From Limnoraphis robusta CS-951 (GTDB taxonomy: Bacteria; Cyanobacteriota; Cyanobacteriia; Cyanobacteriales; Microcoleaceae), in the NCBI RefSeq assembly GCF_000972705.2, contig NZ_LATL02000023.1, positions 1-29,161 on the forward strand: a stretch of DNA of 29,161 bases, given 5' to 3'. The notes under the pieces were generated by a model. It saw nothing but the letters and a program-made list of their open reading frames with translations, made no database searches and was not told where the DNA came from. Below are positions 1-7,786 of the stretch, one piece after another. Position numbers and translations under genes: made by a program. Each line of letters starts with the position of its first letter. Position 1 is the first letter of the stretch.

Positions 1-16
1 GGTTTATATCAGTTGT

Positions 17-54
17 CTGCGGGACAGGATAAATTTACTCGGAACCCGCCCCTA
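17..54. repeat. Partial dispersed repeat with inverted arms
   Basis: GCGGG at 19-23 is complementary to CCCGC at 45-49, and the segment ends in CCCGCCCCTAC. On the other strand this begins GTAGGGGCGGG, a form I associate with intergenic dispersed repeats in filamentous cyanobacteria (recalled, not searched). It lies just after the stop of the first gene and could also act as its transcript end, though there is no clear T-run. Confidence 0.3.
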
Positions 55-71
55 CATGACACCCTCTTGAC

Positions 72-911
72 TTAACCGAGGTTCGATAACAGCACTTTCC
101 AATTCACCCCATTCTCCGGTTTAACGCCTGTATTCACCAGTTCAAAAATTTGACCTACGGTTTCAGGAATATCCAGACATTCCACACAAGCAGCCGCCAC
201 ATCAATTCGACTCGTTTGGCCCGTAAGTTTATCCCCAACCCCCACCTCAACCCCTAACTTTCCGCCTGTCGTCGCTTTAAGCAATGTGTTCAGGTCATAG
301 GACGTATAGGGGCCATCTGTTAGCCGTCCGGGTCGAATAATGGTGTAAGGGAGTCCTGAACGAATTATCGCTTCCTCGCCCTTCTGCTTGGCATCCAACA
401 CCCCAAAAGCATTGAGAAGACTATAGGGAAATTGGTCTTTTCGCAGGACACCACAGGAAGACACAAACACAAAGCGTTTGAGGGTTTTAGGTGCAGCAGC
501 AACTAGGTTACTCACCCCTTGAGCATCCACTTGTTCAGGGCTATTATTGGCGTTTTTGCGGCGATACTCAGCATCAAAATAAATTTTCAGCCATTCTACC
601 CAACTTTCCTGTCCCGTTGACTGTTGTAACGTGTTAAAATCCCATTTGGTTGAGGGAAATGCAGTCGTTCCGGTACAACAAATAATATCAGAGATATTCT
701 CGGTCGCCGCAGACAAACTAGAGGGGTTGCAAATATCTCCGACAACAACCTCTACTTGATTTTCAAACATTTTCTCTGCCTTTTGAGCATTGCGAGTTAA
801 AACCCTCACCGAAAATCCTTTTTCTAAAAGTTTGGCGACGGTAAGTTGACCCACTCCACCTGTTGAACCCGTAACTAGCACTCGCTCTGTGGATGATACT
901 GTTGAAGTCAC
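72..911 (-). CDS. NAD(P)-binding NmrA/Ycf39-like atypical SDR reductase
   Basis: A 279-residue single-domain Rossmann protein of the atypical short-chain dehydrogenase class. The nucleotide-binding signature GSTGGVGQ is near residues 15-22, followed by the second strand and a basic residue (VRVLTRN) that usually selects NADP(H). A conserved VVVGDICNPSSL segment follows, as does FVFVSSCGV near the middle, where the usual Tyr-x3-Lys pair is not obvious; this is typical of NmrA/Ycf39-like members. Cyanobacterial relatives act as assembly factors or isoflavone-reductase-like enzymes; the substrate here is unknown. The GTG start at 911 is preceded by GAGG at good distance, which supports it. It is divergent from the repeat protein at 1150. 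Confidence 0.85.
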   Translation of the reverse strand: MTSTVSSTERVLVTGSTGGVGQLTVAKLLEKGFSVRVLTRNAQKAEKMFENQVEVVVGDICNPSSLSAATENISDIICCTGTTAFPSTKWDFNTLQQSTGQESWVEWLKIYFDAEYRRKNANNSPEQVDAQGVSNLVAAAPKTLKRFVFVSSCGVLRKDQFPYSLLNAFGVLDAKQKGEEAIIRSGLPYTIIRPGRLTDGPYTSYDLNTLLKATTGGKLGVEVGVGDKLTGQTSRIDVAAACVECLDIPETVGQIFELVNTGVKPENGVNWKVLLSNLG

Positions 912-1136
912 AATCGGTTTCCTCTATGTTAATTTTCCCTTATACAAAAAAATAAAACACTTTCTAAAAATTGACAATCAATAGATAGAGTTTTTGCTCT
1001 AAATTTTGATTTTAAAATTCTCAGGCTGAACGGTATTTTTTGATCTATCTAAAGATATCTTTCTTGTAACAGATGTACAAGCAATCACAGTCTAGCACAA
1101 TGATATTTACGTTGTTTGTGAACAGGCTTGTTAGCT

Positions 1137-1141
1137 AGGAG
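1137..1141 (+). promoter_or_regulatory. Shine-Dalgarno AGGAG for the repeat protein
   Basis: AGGAG lies 8 nt before the ATG at 1150, an unusually clear ribosome binding site for this window. It fixes both the start codon and the coding strand of a low-complexity gene whose antisense strand is also open. Confidence 0.7.
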
Positions 1142-1149
1142 ATCAGAAA

Positions 1150-1863
1150 ATGTTTAACCTGAAAAATTTAGTAAACGCTAAAATTGTTGCTTTAACTGCT
1201 GTTGCTGGTCTTACACCCCTGATTGCTCAATCTGCTTTAGCAGAATCAACTAAAATTAACTCTAGCTTTGAGCGATTTCAAGATGGAGTATTAATCACTC
1301 AAGGTACAATTAATCCCGGAGAAGTTCCTACAACTAATCCTGGAGAAGTTCCTACAACTAATCCCGGAGAAGTTCCTACAACTAATCCCGGAGAAGTTCC
1401 TACAACTAATCCTGGAGAAGTTCCTACAACTAATCCTGGAGAAGTTCCTACAACTAATCCTGGAGAAGTTCCTACAACTAATCCCGGAACCAGTCCTACA
1501 AATCGTCCTGGAACCAGTCCTACAAATCGTCCCGGAACCAGTCCTACAAATCGTCCCGGAACCAGTCCTACAAATCGTCCCGGAACCAGTCCTACAAATC
1601 GTCCTGGAACCAGTCCGAATATTAATCCTAATCAACAGAGAAACTCTCCTTCTCAACCCCTAAACGGGGGTGATAACTCCAATGAACTACAGAGAAATTC
1701 TCCAGACACAAATCGAGGAGTAACAACGGAAATGAATGACATGGAGAATCAAGATTTGACTTCTCCGAATCCTCAGATTAATAATGAGGGAGTGACGAAT
1801 TCTCCCAATAATCCTATTGAGAATGAACCCGACGACGGATTTATTGGGGTTCCGGCTCGATAA
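1150..1863 (+). CDS. Secreted low-complexity protein with NPGEVPTT and RPGTSPTN tandem repeats
   Basis: The 237-residue product starts with a Sec signal peptide: a basic N-terminus, a hydrophobic core at about residues 11-29, and cleavage probably after ALA near residue 31. Residues 55-110 are seven perfect NPGEVPTT octapeptides. Residues 111-158 are six octapeptides of the related form (N/R)PGTSPTN. The rest is Asn-, Pro- and Ser-rich and disordered, with no known catalytic domain. Pro/Thr-rich exported repeats usually form extended linkers or cell-surface or sheath material; a role in the envelope or matrix is an inference. It is a single gene, closed by a hairpin terminator shared with the convergent sigF. 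Confidence 0.8.
   Translation: MFNLKNLVNAKIVALTAVAGLTPLIAQSALAESTKINSSFERFQDGVLITQGTINPGEVPTTNPGEVPTTNPGEVPTTNPGEVPTTNPGEVPTTNPGEVPTTNPGEVPTTNPGTSPTNRPGTSPTNRPGTSPTNRPGTSPTNRPGTSPTNRPGTSPNINPNQQRNSPSQPLNGGDNSNELQRNSPDTNRGVTTEMNDMENQDLTSPNPQINNEGVTNSPNNPIENEPDDGFIGVPAR
1312..1623 (+). repeat. Two adjacent blocks of 24-bp tandem coding repeats (7 + 6 copies)
   Basis: From 1312 to 1479 there are seven 24-bp units encoding NPGEVPTT, differing only by silent C/T changes at one Pro codon (CCC or CCT). From 1480 to 1623 there are six 24-bp units encoding (N/R)PGTSPTN. Both blocks keep the same period and the PG core, so one probably arose from the other. The period is a multiple of three, so copy-number changes by slippage would preserve the frame. 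Confidence 0.95.
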
Positions 1864-1909
1864 TTGATTGGAAGAAAGCATATTTTAGCTGGAATTTAAT
1901 CCCAACTCA

Positions 1910-1942
1910 AACTCCTGTTTTTGGTAGCAGGGGTTCTTTTTA
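1910..1942 (+). terminator. Rho-independent terminator after the repeat protein
   Basis: AACTCCTG (1910-1917) pairs with CAGGGGTT (1928-1935) through eight pairs including one G-U. The loop is 10 nt, and CTTTTT follows directly. It lies 47 nt after the stop codon and points rightwards, against the convergent sigF. Confidence 0.75.
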
Positions 1943-1988
1943 TAAAGAATAAAGATTCAATTTTTAGACTCTGAATACTCTAGGCGCA

Positions 1989-2777
1989 TCAAACCAAAGT
2001 TTCCCAACTTGTGAGCATGACTTTTAAATCTTTCAAACTTTGTTTAATGCGACGATGAACCGTAATCATACTAATTCCTAAATGTTTGGCAACTTCTTTG
2101 TAAGTGAGATTTTTAAAGAAAACTAATTCTAAAATATATCGATTTTTTTCTTTTAACTTCAATAAAGCCATCTCCAAATCTATTTTGTCTTCATGAGCCG
2201 TCTTGAAATCGTTATAATTCGGATCAACAATCAATTCAACTAAGCTCTTTTGATCCTCAAATTCATCATTGAAAGTCGCATCCAAACTCAACACAGAACT
2301 ATTTTTTTCAGCTAATTTAACCTGATTCCACTGCTCAACAGAAATCCCCAAAGTATTAGCAATTTCTAAATCTGTTGGTTTTCGGTGTAGTTTTTCCTGC
2401 AATTGAGCAACCACTTTTGACCCTTGACGCTTCAACTTTAAATAATGACGCGGAACTCTAATTAACGAACTTTTGTCCCGTAAATAATGTAAAATTTCCC
2501 CTCGAATATAAGGAACAGCAAAAGAACTAAACGCACAACCTTTTGTTAAATCAAACCGTTCAATCGCTTGAATAAGTCCAATACATCCAACTTGAAGTAA
2601 ATCATCATAACTTTCCGAACATTGTTTAATCCAGTGATGTACTTCTTTGCGAACCAAACCCCTATTCAGTTGAACAATTTGATTCCGAATAGATTGACAA
2701 GGAAACTGCTTATATTCTTGTAGCAATTCCAGACTACTCTGTTTGAGACAACGGGGTGAAGTCTGATAGTTCATCAT
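1989..2777 (-). CDS. sigF: RNA polymerase sigma factor, group 3 SigF type
   Basis: About 262 residues with the layout of the SigF/SigB/FliA-like alternative sigma factors. Region 2 is DDLLQVGCIGLIQAIERFD followed by FSSFAVPYIRGEILHYLRD, which makes -10 recognition and promoter melting possible. Region 3 is in the middle (LHRKPTDLEIANTLGIS). Region 4.2 is a C-terminal helix-turn-helix (LTYKEVAKHLGISMITVHRR) for the -35 element. In Synechocystis, SigF controls type IV pili, motility and envelope genes. No anti-sigma gene lies next to it. The start is uncertain: a TTG at 2789 and ATGs at 2777 and 2774 are in frame, and none has a strong Shine-Dalgarno sequence. The upstream gene is a cupin on the same strand, about 160 bp away. 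Confidence 0.88.
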   Translation of the reverse strand: MMNYQTSPRCLKQSSLELLQEYKQFPCQSIRNQIVQLNRGLVRKEVHHWIKQCSESYDDLLQVGCIGLIQAIERFDLTKGCAFSSFAVPYIRGEILHYLRDKSSLIRVPRHYLKLKRQGSKVVAQLQEKLHRKPTDLEIANTLGISVEQWNQVKLAEKNSSVLSLDATFNDEFEDQKSLVELIVDPNYNDFKTAHEDKIDLEMALLKLKEKNRYILELVFFKNLTYKEVAKHLGISMITVHRRIKQSLKDLKVMLTSWETLV

Positions 2778-2909
2778 AAGTATTGCCAATCTGAATTGAG
2801 TGGAACCTTAAACCGTTATCTAGTTCTAGATATCCGATTTTCTGAGTTTTTAGCTTTGTTATTAGCTTTACTATCGCCCCACTCAACCCTTCTTTTCTTC
2901 ACCCAAACA

Positions 2910-2927
2910 GGTGATTTTAGAATCACC
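2910..2927. other. Perfect 7-bp stem-loop between cupin and sigF
   Basis: GGTGATT (2910-2916) and AATCACC (2921-2927) enclose a 4-nt TTAG loop. It lies 14 nt beyond the cupin stop on the leftward transcript. No T-run follows on either strand, so a classical terminator is unlikely. It may stabilise the 3' end of the cupin mRNA or be an operator in the sigF leader. Confidence 0.5.
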
Positions 2928-2940
2928 CAGGAGTAGGAAT

Positions 2941-3312
2941 TTATTCAGAATCTCGATGCACTAAACTAGGAGAAAATGCAGGCAAACAAACAGCTATATA
3001 TTCCGCCCCTTCCTCAGTCGGACTACTATAACGCACCCATTCCCCTTTAGCCGCAATCACAGCTTGTCCTGCATAAATATCCATCTCACCGCCTTCATAT
3101 TCAACCCGTAGCATTCCTTTTAAAACCATCGTAAATTCATCAAACTCTGGACGCTGACCGGGTTCCATCCAACCCATCGGAGAGTGCATATGAGCGATAC
3201 TCACCGCTTCTGTCTGAGAATTCACCCGACCGATATATTCATCAATCTGTTTAGGTTTATTTCCCGCCGCTTCAATGCGAGTCGCCTGTTCAATTTTTAT
3301 GGGCATAGTCAT
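2941..3312 (-). CDS. Small cupin-domain protein
   Basis: About 123 residues forming a single cupin beta-barrel. The motif region SIAHMHSPMGWMEPGQRPEFDE lies before a glycine turn (MVLKGMLRVEYEGGEMDIYAGQAVIAAKGEWVRYSSP) that corresponds to cupin motif 2. The likely metal-ligand set (a His or two plus Glu, e.g. in FDEFTMVLKG) is only partly conserved, so metal binding and activity cannot be assigned. Such stand-alone cupins are often described as ethanolamine-utilisation-like or sugar-binding. Starts at 3318 (TTG), 3312 and 3306 (ATG) are all possible; no good Shine-Dalgarno sequence separates them. It is upstream of sigF on the same strand with a stem-loop between. Confidence 0.8.
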   Translation of the reverse strand: MTMPIKIEQATRIEAAGNKPKQIDEYIGRVNSQTEAVSIAHMHSPMGWMEPGQRPEFDEFTMVLKGMLRVEYEGGEMDIYAGQAVIAAKGEWVRYSSPTEEGAEYIAVCLPAFSPSLVHRDSE

Positions 3313-3395
3313 TAACAATGAACAAAATAAAGAAAAGTCACATCCAGTCTAAAGCCGTAATATCAAAAATTAACCATTTTTTGGAGTTTATTAAG

Positions 3396-3488
3396 ATGAA
3401 AAATCAGTTTTTTTATCCAAGCCTTCCATTGATTCATCGACAGCCTATAGTTGTCCTAAGCGTTAGCAATACTCGTGACATCCAGTAG
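3396..3488 (+). CDS. Possible 30-residue small ORF upstream of the BI-1 gene
   Basis: An ATG at 3396 is preceded by GGAG at 3383-3386 and opens a 30-codon frame (MKNQFFYPSLPLIHRQ...) ending at a TAG at 3486-3488. I recognise no family. The Shine-Dalgarno sequence is the only support; the frame could be chance. The rest of 3319-3597 shows no other gene and should contain the promoter of the BI-1 family gene. Confidence 0.15.
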   Translation: MKNQFFYPSLPLIHRQPIVVLSVSNTRDIQ

Positions 3489-3597
3489 AAAGGGCTTGTA
3501 CCCTAGCTCAATCTCTGCCTCTTCAGGAATTGAACTGTAGTGTTACCCTTGGAAATAATAGCTAACTTTTTCTTTACAACCTTTCAGGAGAAGCCAT

Positions 3598-4287
3598 ATG
3601 GTTACTGTTGCTCAGTCTCGACCGAGTGAACGAGCTAAGTTTATTCAGCAGACTTATATACACTTAGCCGGAGCCGTGGGTTCCTTTGTTCTCGTTGAGA
3701 TTCTACTCTTTCAAACGGGGATAGCTCAAGCATTAGCGAGTTTTGTGTTTGCCAGTCGATTTAGCTGGTTGCTCATTTTGGGTGCTTTTTCACTTCTGGG
3801 TTGGTTTTCCAGAAGTTTAACCGCAAAAGCCGATTCTGTTGAGACTCAATACGCGGGTTTAGGAATTTATGTCGTCGCACAGGCGTTGATTTTTGCACCT
3901 TTACTTTATCTTGCGGTTTATTTTTCTGACCCCAGTGTTCTGCCGACGGCGGCTATTCTAACGCTGTTGCTGTTTGGCGGCTTAACGACGGTTGCTTTGA
4001 CCACAAAAACGGATTTTACCTTTTTGGGTGGAATTCTGAAAATAGGCGGCTTCGTGGCCCTGGGTTTAATCTTGTGTAGCATTCTTTTCGGCTTCACGTT
4101 GGGTCTTCTGTTCTCTGTCGTCATGGTTGCCTTTGCTTCGGCGGCGATTTTGTATGATACCTCCAAAATCATGCGCCACTATTCGACTCAGCATTATGTC
4201 GCTGCTTCGTTAGAACTGTTTGCTTCTGTTGCTTTGCTGTTCTGGTATGTGTTGCAGGTTATGATGTCACTGTCGAGTCGGCGTTAA
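3598..4287 (+). CDS. Bax inhibitor-1/YccA family inner membrane protein
   Basis: A 229-residue polytopic protein with about seven hydrophobic helices spread over residues 22-225. Its N-terminus (ERAKFIQQTYIHLAGAVGSF) and its late segment AFASAAILYDTSKIMRHY are typical of the BI-1/YccA/YetJ family. In that family an Asp in the last segments (here in ILYDTSKI) takes part in a pH-sensitive calcium leak. E. coli YccA instead modulates FtsH proteolysis. Which role applies here cannot be read from sequence. AGGAG at 3586-3590 precedes the ATG at 7-nt spacing. It is a single gene closed by a strong terminator. Confidence 0.88.
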   Translation: MVTVAQSRPSERAKFIQQTYIHLAGAVGSFVLVEILLFQTGIAQALASFVFASRFSWLLILGAFSLLGWFSRSLTAKADSVETQYAGLGIYVVAQALIFAPLLYLAVYFSDPSVLPTAAILTLLLFGGLTTVALTTKTDFTFLGGILKIGGFVALGLILCSILFGFTLGLLFSVVMVAFASAAILYDTSKIMRHYSTQHYVAASLELFASVALLFWYVLQVMMSLSSRR

Positions 4288-4323
4288 TATTTTTGAGCAA
4301 CATTCGTTTTCTCAAATTGAATC

Positions 4324-4366
4324 TAAGCACGGGTATACAAAGATAATTCTCGTGCTTATTTTTTAT
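4324..4366 (+). terminator. Rho-independent terminator after the BI-1 gene
   Basis: TAAGCACG (4324-4331) is perfectly complementary to CGTGCTTA (4351-4358). The loop is 19 nt, and the 3' arm runs into a TTATTTTTT tract. It lies 37 nt after the stop codon. Confidence 0.75.
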
Positions 4367-4975
4367 AAAAAAGTCTCGTTAGCGACTTCATCCCCTAATC
4401 CTCAACCAATAATCCCTTCTACTCAACTTAATTTGTTATTGTATAACGGAGTTGATTCTCTGTTGAACTCGTGATCTTCAAAGTTTAACTTAATCAGAAT
4501 TATCATTCTAGAGGCTCAGTAAGACCTTCTCAAACAAAAATTGGTTCTAATTAAATTATTTCCAGAAAGTTTAGCGATTAACTCTCGATTGATCACCTCT
4601 AAATCCGACTATAATGTGAAAAACTTGTGACAAAATGATCCACCCAGGGGGGATATAGGACTTCCTTCACATCAAGTTGATCTGTTTGAGTCTATCTTAA
4701 GATTGATTTTTAATCAAGCAAGAATTGACCTAGACATCTGAAAACCGACAGGGTGTAATTTTTGTCACTTAGGATGTGAAAAACTTGGATGAGTTTCATT
4801 GATATTTTGAGAAAAAGTAAAAGTTGCTCTTGATCAAAAACCTGATAAAAATTTATACTAAAAATAGTTATTAAATTTCTGCGGCTAGGGAGTAACCTTC
4901 CACAGACATAACTCAATTGATAGCAGGACAGATTGCATTATCTGCAAACTGACTCTGCCGTTTATTGTCCTAGCT
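4367..4975. other. AT-rich gene-free stretch with a 14-bp direct repeat
   Basis: I see no supported gene in this roughly 600-bp region. A 14-bp direct repeat, ATGTGAAAAACTTG, occurs at about 4614-4627 and again at about 4773-4786. A leftward open frame near 4710-4916 has no Shine-Dalgarno sequence, no recognisable family and unusual composition, so I do not call it a gene. The right part must hold the promoter of the arsR-like gene. Confidence 0.4.
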
Positions 4976-5029
4976 GTGGTCTTAGACTTCAGCTCAGAAA
5001 AAGCTCTTGACGTTAACAAAAAAAAATTG

Positions 5030-5332
5030 ATGCTCACAACTTCTCTAACTTCGCCCTTTGAGGTTGCATCAGGCTTTCATGCTTTATCTGACCCTTTGCG
5101 AGTTCGAGTTTTAGAATTGCTGCAACAGAGGGAATACTGCGTCTGTGAACTTTGCGAACAACTTCATGTCAGCCAGTCTAAACTATCGTTTCACCTGAAA
5201 GCGTTAAGAGAGGCTTCGCTCGTTCGCGCCCGTCAAGAAGGCCGATGGGTCTACTACAGCGTTAATCTTAATCAATTTGGTATGCTCGAACAATATCTTT
5301 CTGATTACCGTCGCCGTAGAGGTTCTCTGTGA
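5030..5332 (+). CDS. ArsR-family metalloid-responsive repressor
   Basis: A winged-helix repressor of 100 residues from the ATG at 5030, or 118 from an in-frame GTG at 4976. The segment EYCVCELCEQLHVSQ holds the Cys-Val-Cys-x2-Cys cluster on the first recognition-domain helix. It corresponds to the ELCVCDLC As(III)/Sb(III) site of E. coli ArsR, so metalloid sensing is the natural prediction. The recognition helix SQSKLSFHLKALREA and the wing GRWVYYSVN follow. Neither candidate start has a Shine-Dalgarno sequence. No arsenic efflux pump, arsenate reductase or methylase lies nearby, so its target is either itself or distant genes. The next gene (rpaA) is 335 bp away behind a hairpin. Confidence 0.85.
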   Translation: MLTTSLTSPFEVASGFHALSDPLRVRVLELLQQREYCVCELCEQLHVSQSKLSFHLKALREASLVRARQEGRWVYYSVNLNQFGMLEQYLSDYRRRRGSL

Positions 5333-5383
5333 GCGGGTCGAGACTCAACCGAGTCAAGCTTTCCTGACAACAACCCATAACAA

Positions 5384-5421
5384 TTGACTCCCTCACCGAT
5401 CTCAAAAAGTGGGGGAGTCAA
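5384..5421 (+). terminator. Strong 13-bp hairpin after the arsR-like gene
   Basis: TTGACTCCCTCAC (5384-5396) pairs with GTGGGGGAGTCAA (5409-5421), 13 pairs with one G-U and a 12-nt loop. A T5 run follows only after 9 nt, at 5432-5436, so termination may be imperfect. A shorter GACTC/GAGTC hairpin (5342-5355) precedes it. The remaining stretch up to 5667 holds no gene and presumably contains the rpaA promoter; TTGACA at 5558-5563 is a possible -35 box. Confidence 0.6.
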
Positions 5422-5667
5422 CTGTGAGCAGTTTTTGCCTGTTGCAATTCGCGCCTGTTCCCTGTGTTTTACTTGCTAATCTGCTGTAGAGTCGGTACAC
5501 TTGACTTTACATGAAACCATAGTTCTTAGCTAAACTTTAGAATAAATTATAGAAGCTTGACAAAAAGGGGTAAATCCGGTAGCCGCTCCCAAACAGGGAA
5601 ATCACTAGCCAATACCAATCGCAAGCTGCTCCAACTGTCCATCGTAGCCACTGTAAACTTATAAATG

Positions 5668-6453
5668 ATGCCTCGGATATTAGTTATTGATGATGATCCA
5701 GCGATCGCAGAACTTGTAGCCATCAACTTAGAAATGGCGGGCTACGAAGTCAGCCAAGCAGAAGATGGCATAAAAGGACAAGCCCTAGCCCTACAACTGT
5801 TACCCGATTTGATCATTCTCGACTTGATGTTACCCCGAGTCGATGGGTTTACCGTTTGTCAGCGTCTCCGACGAGATGAACGCACAGCAGATATCCCCAT
5901 CGTCATGCTCACCGCCTTGGGACAAACCCAAAACAAAGTCGAAGGCTTCAACTCAGGCGCCGATGATTACCTCACCAAACCCTTTGAACTCGAAGAAATG
6001 CTGGCCCGAGTTCGCGCCCTACTGCGTCGAACCGATCGCATTCCCCAAGCCGCTAAACACAGCGAAATCCTCAGTTATGGCGTTCTGACTCTCGTTCCTG
6101 AACGGTTTGAAGCCATTTGGTTTGAAAAAACCGTTAAACTGACTCACCTGGAATTTGAACTGCTGCACTGCTTACTTCAGCGTCATGGTCAAACCGTTGC
6201 GCCCAGTGAAATTCTCAAAGAAGTCTGGGGTTATGATCCCGATGACGATATCGAAACCATCCGAGTGCATATTCGACACCTGAGAACCAAAATGGAACCC
6301 GATCCCCGCCATCCCCGCTATATCAAAACAGTATACGGGGCTGGTTACTGTCTGGAATTACCCAGCAATAGTTCGGTTCAAGGCGAAGACAACCAAGAAG
6401 CCCCAGAAGAGTCGGTGAGCAGCAATGGTTCTAAAATCAAAAAGCCAAGCTAG
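5668..6453 (+). CDS. rpaA: RpaA-type OmpR/PhoB response regulator (circadian clock output)
   Basis: A 261-residue two-domain response regulator. The receiver covers about residues 3-117, with an acidic pocket (VIDDDP), the phosphoacceptor Asp52 in LILDLMLP, Thr82 and Lys104 in TKPF. A winged helix of the OmpR/PhoB type covers about residues 135-235 ([26 protein letters not shown]). The opening [16 protein letters not shown] and the segment [12 protein letters not shown] match what I remember of RpaA, not its paralogue RpaB. RpaA is phosphorylated by SasA and dephosphorylated by CikA, and it drives clock-controlled transcription and energy transfer from phycobilisomes. A polar Ser/Glu-rich tail of about 25 residues follows the DNA-binding domain. 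An extra ATG at 5665 is also in frame. Confidence 0.9.
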   Translation: MPRILVIDDDPAIAELVAINLEMAGYEVSQAEDGIKGQALALQLLPDLIILDLMLPRVDGFTVCQRLRRDERTADIPIVMLTALGQTQNKVEGFNSGADDYLTKPFELEEMLARVRALLRRTDRIPQAAKHSEILSYGVLTLVPERFEAIWFEKTVKLTHLEFELLHCLLQRHGQTVAPSEILKEVWGYDPDDDIETIRVHIRHLRTKMEPDPRHPRYIKTVYGAGYCLELPSNSSVQGEDNQEAPEESVSSNGSKIKKPS

Positions 6454-6540
6454 ACCGGATAAACAGGGGGTTCATGGTTCCAGACTCCATCAGACGAATT
6501 AGGATTGATTCCTATCATCGAAAGTTTTGGGTCTGAAACC

Positions 6541-6557
6541 CCGTCCGTGATTGACGG
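6541..6557 (+). terminator. Small GC hairpin after rpaA, at the edge of the tnpB element
   Basis: CCGTC (6541-6545) pairs with GACGG (6553-6557) around a 7-nt loop, followed by CTTTATTC. It may terminate rpaA transcription weakly. It may also belong to the flank recognised by the IS605-type element, because the sequence TTTATTCAAT lies directly between it and the left-end hairpin. Confidence 0.35.
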
Positions 6558-6570
6558 CTTTATTCAATAA

Positions 6571-6601
6571 GTTTAACGTCTTCACAAGACATATGTTAAA
6601 C
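6571..6601 (+). repeat. Left-end subterminal hairpin of the tnpB element
   Basis: GTTTAAC (6571-6577) is complementary to GTTAAAC (6595-6601). Inside it GTCTT (6578-6582) pairs with AAGAC (6586-6590) around a 3-nt CAC loop, leaving ATAT as a one-sided bulge. An asymmetric bulged hairpin is the form that Y1 transposases bind at IS200/IS605 ends. The tnpB start codon follows 9 nt later. Confidence 0.6.
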
Positions 6602-6609
6602 TATGAGGC

Positions 6610-7786
6610 ATGACTGAGAAAGCCTATCGCTACCGTTTTTACCCTACTCTTGAACAGGAAAACCTGTTGAGGAGAACACTGGGATGCGTAAGGTTAGTGT
6701 ACAATAAGGCACTGGCAGCACGTACTGAGGCGTGGTATGAACGTTTTGAACGAGTTGGCTATTCTCAGACTTCTTCGATGTTGACAAACTGGAAGAAAGA
6801 GGAGGAATTAGACTTCTTAAATGAGGTCAGTTGTGTTCCGCTTCAACAGAGTTTAAGGCACTTACAAACCGCTTTCAGTAACTTCTTTGCTGGTCGGGCG
6901 AAATACCCAAACTTCAAGAGAAAACGTAACGGTGGCAGTGCCGAATTTACCAAGTCGGCCTTTAAGTTTAAAGAGGGTCAAGTCTACATTGCTAAGTGTT
7001 TTGAACCCTTGCCAATTCGATGGAGTCGTCAACTTCCTACTGGTTGTACACCCTCAACAATAACGGTCAAATTAGACCCGAGTGGAAGATGGTTTGTTTC
7101 TTTGAAAATTGACGATCCAACAGACCACCAACTAAAACCCGTCGATAAAAAAGTGGGAATTGATCTGGGAATTACCAGTCTGTTCACGACTTCTGACGGA
7201 GTTAAAGTTTCCAACCCCAAGCATTACGATAAACTCTATAAAAAACTTCGACTCGCTCAAAAGTCTTTAAGTCGAAAAACCAAAGGTTCTCTGAACACCA
7301 GAGAAAGCAAGAATTAAAGTAGCTCGAATTCAGGCTAAAATTGCCGATTGCAGGCGCGACCATACCCACAAGCTAACAACTCAACTAATCCGTGAAAATC
7401 AAACGATAGTCGTTGAGGATTTGGCTGTAAAGAACATGGTCAAAAACCATAAGCTAGCTAGAGCAATTAGTGATGCCAATTGGGGAGAACTCGTCCGACA
7501 ACTTGACTATAAAGCCTCGTGGTATGGGCGGGAACTAATCAAAATAGATAGATGGTTCCCTAGTTCAAAGCGATGTTCCAATTGCGGATACATTTCAGAA
7601 AAAATGCTGTTGAATATCAGGGAATGGGTTTGCCCTAAATGCAACTCTCACCATGATCGAGATATCAACGCCAGTATAAATATTTTGGCCGCCGGACAGG
7701 CGGTGTCAGTCTGTGGAGCGAGTGTAAGACCCGAAGAGAGTAAATCTCGCAAGGCAACTGCTAAGAAACAGAAACCCAAATCGTAA
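6610..7786 (+). pseudogene. tnpB: tnpB, frameshifted RNA-guided nuclease of the IS605 family
   Basis: TnpB is the compact RuvC nuclease related to Cas12, guided by an RNA from the element's right end. The first frame runs from 6610 to a TAA at 7315 and contains the N-terminal domain and RuvC-I (GIDLGITSL, catalytic Asp). The homologous sequence then continues in another frame from about 7307 (ARIKVARIQAKIADCRRD) to 7786, with RuvC-II (VVEDLAV, catalytic Glu), a four-Cys zinc ribbon (CSNC...CPKC) and RuvC-III (DRDINASINI, catalytic Asp). Joined, the two parts give about 392 residues, near full length. The break lies at 7302-7306; relatives usually read NREKARIKVA here, so loss of two A from an A-run is the simplest explanation. 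All catalytic residues survive, but in two frames. A sequencing error is possible. Confidence 0.88.

Noticed and set aside
1291..1656. Open leftward frame of 121 codons with Cys/Arg/Gly-rich repeats opposite the tandem repeat gene
   Set aside because: It is a by-product of the 24-bp repeats, which lack stops in several frames. The plus strand has a signal peptide and an AGGAG site; the minus frame has neither.
4710..4916. Leftward 68-codon frame in the long gap before the arsR-like gene
   Set aside because: There is no ribosome site, no recognisable domain and the composition is typical of AT-rich non-coding DNA.
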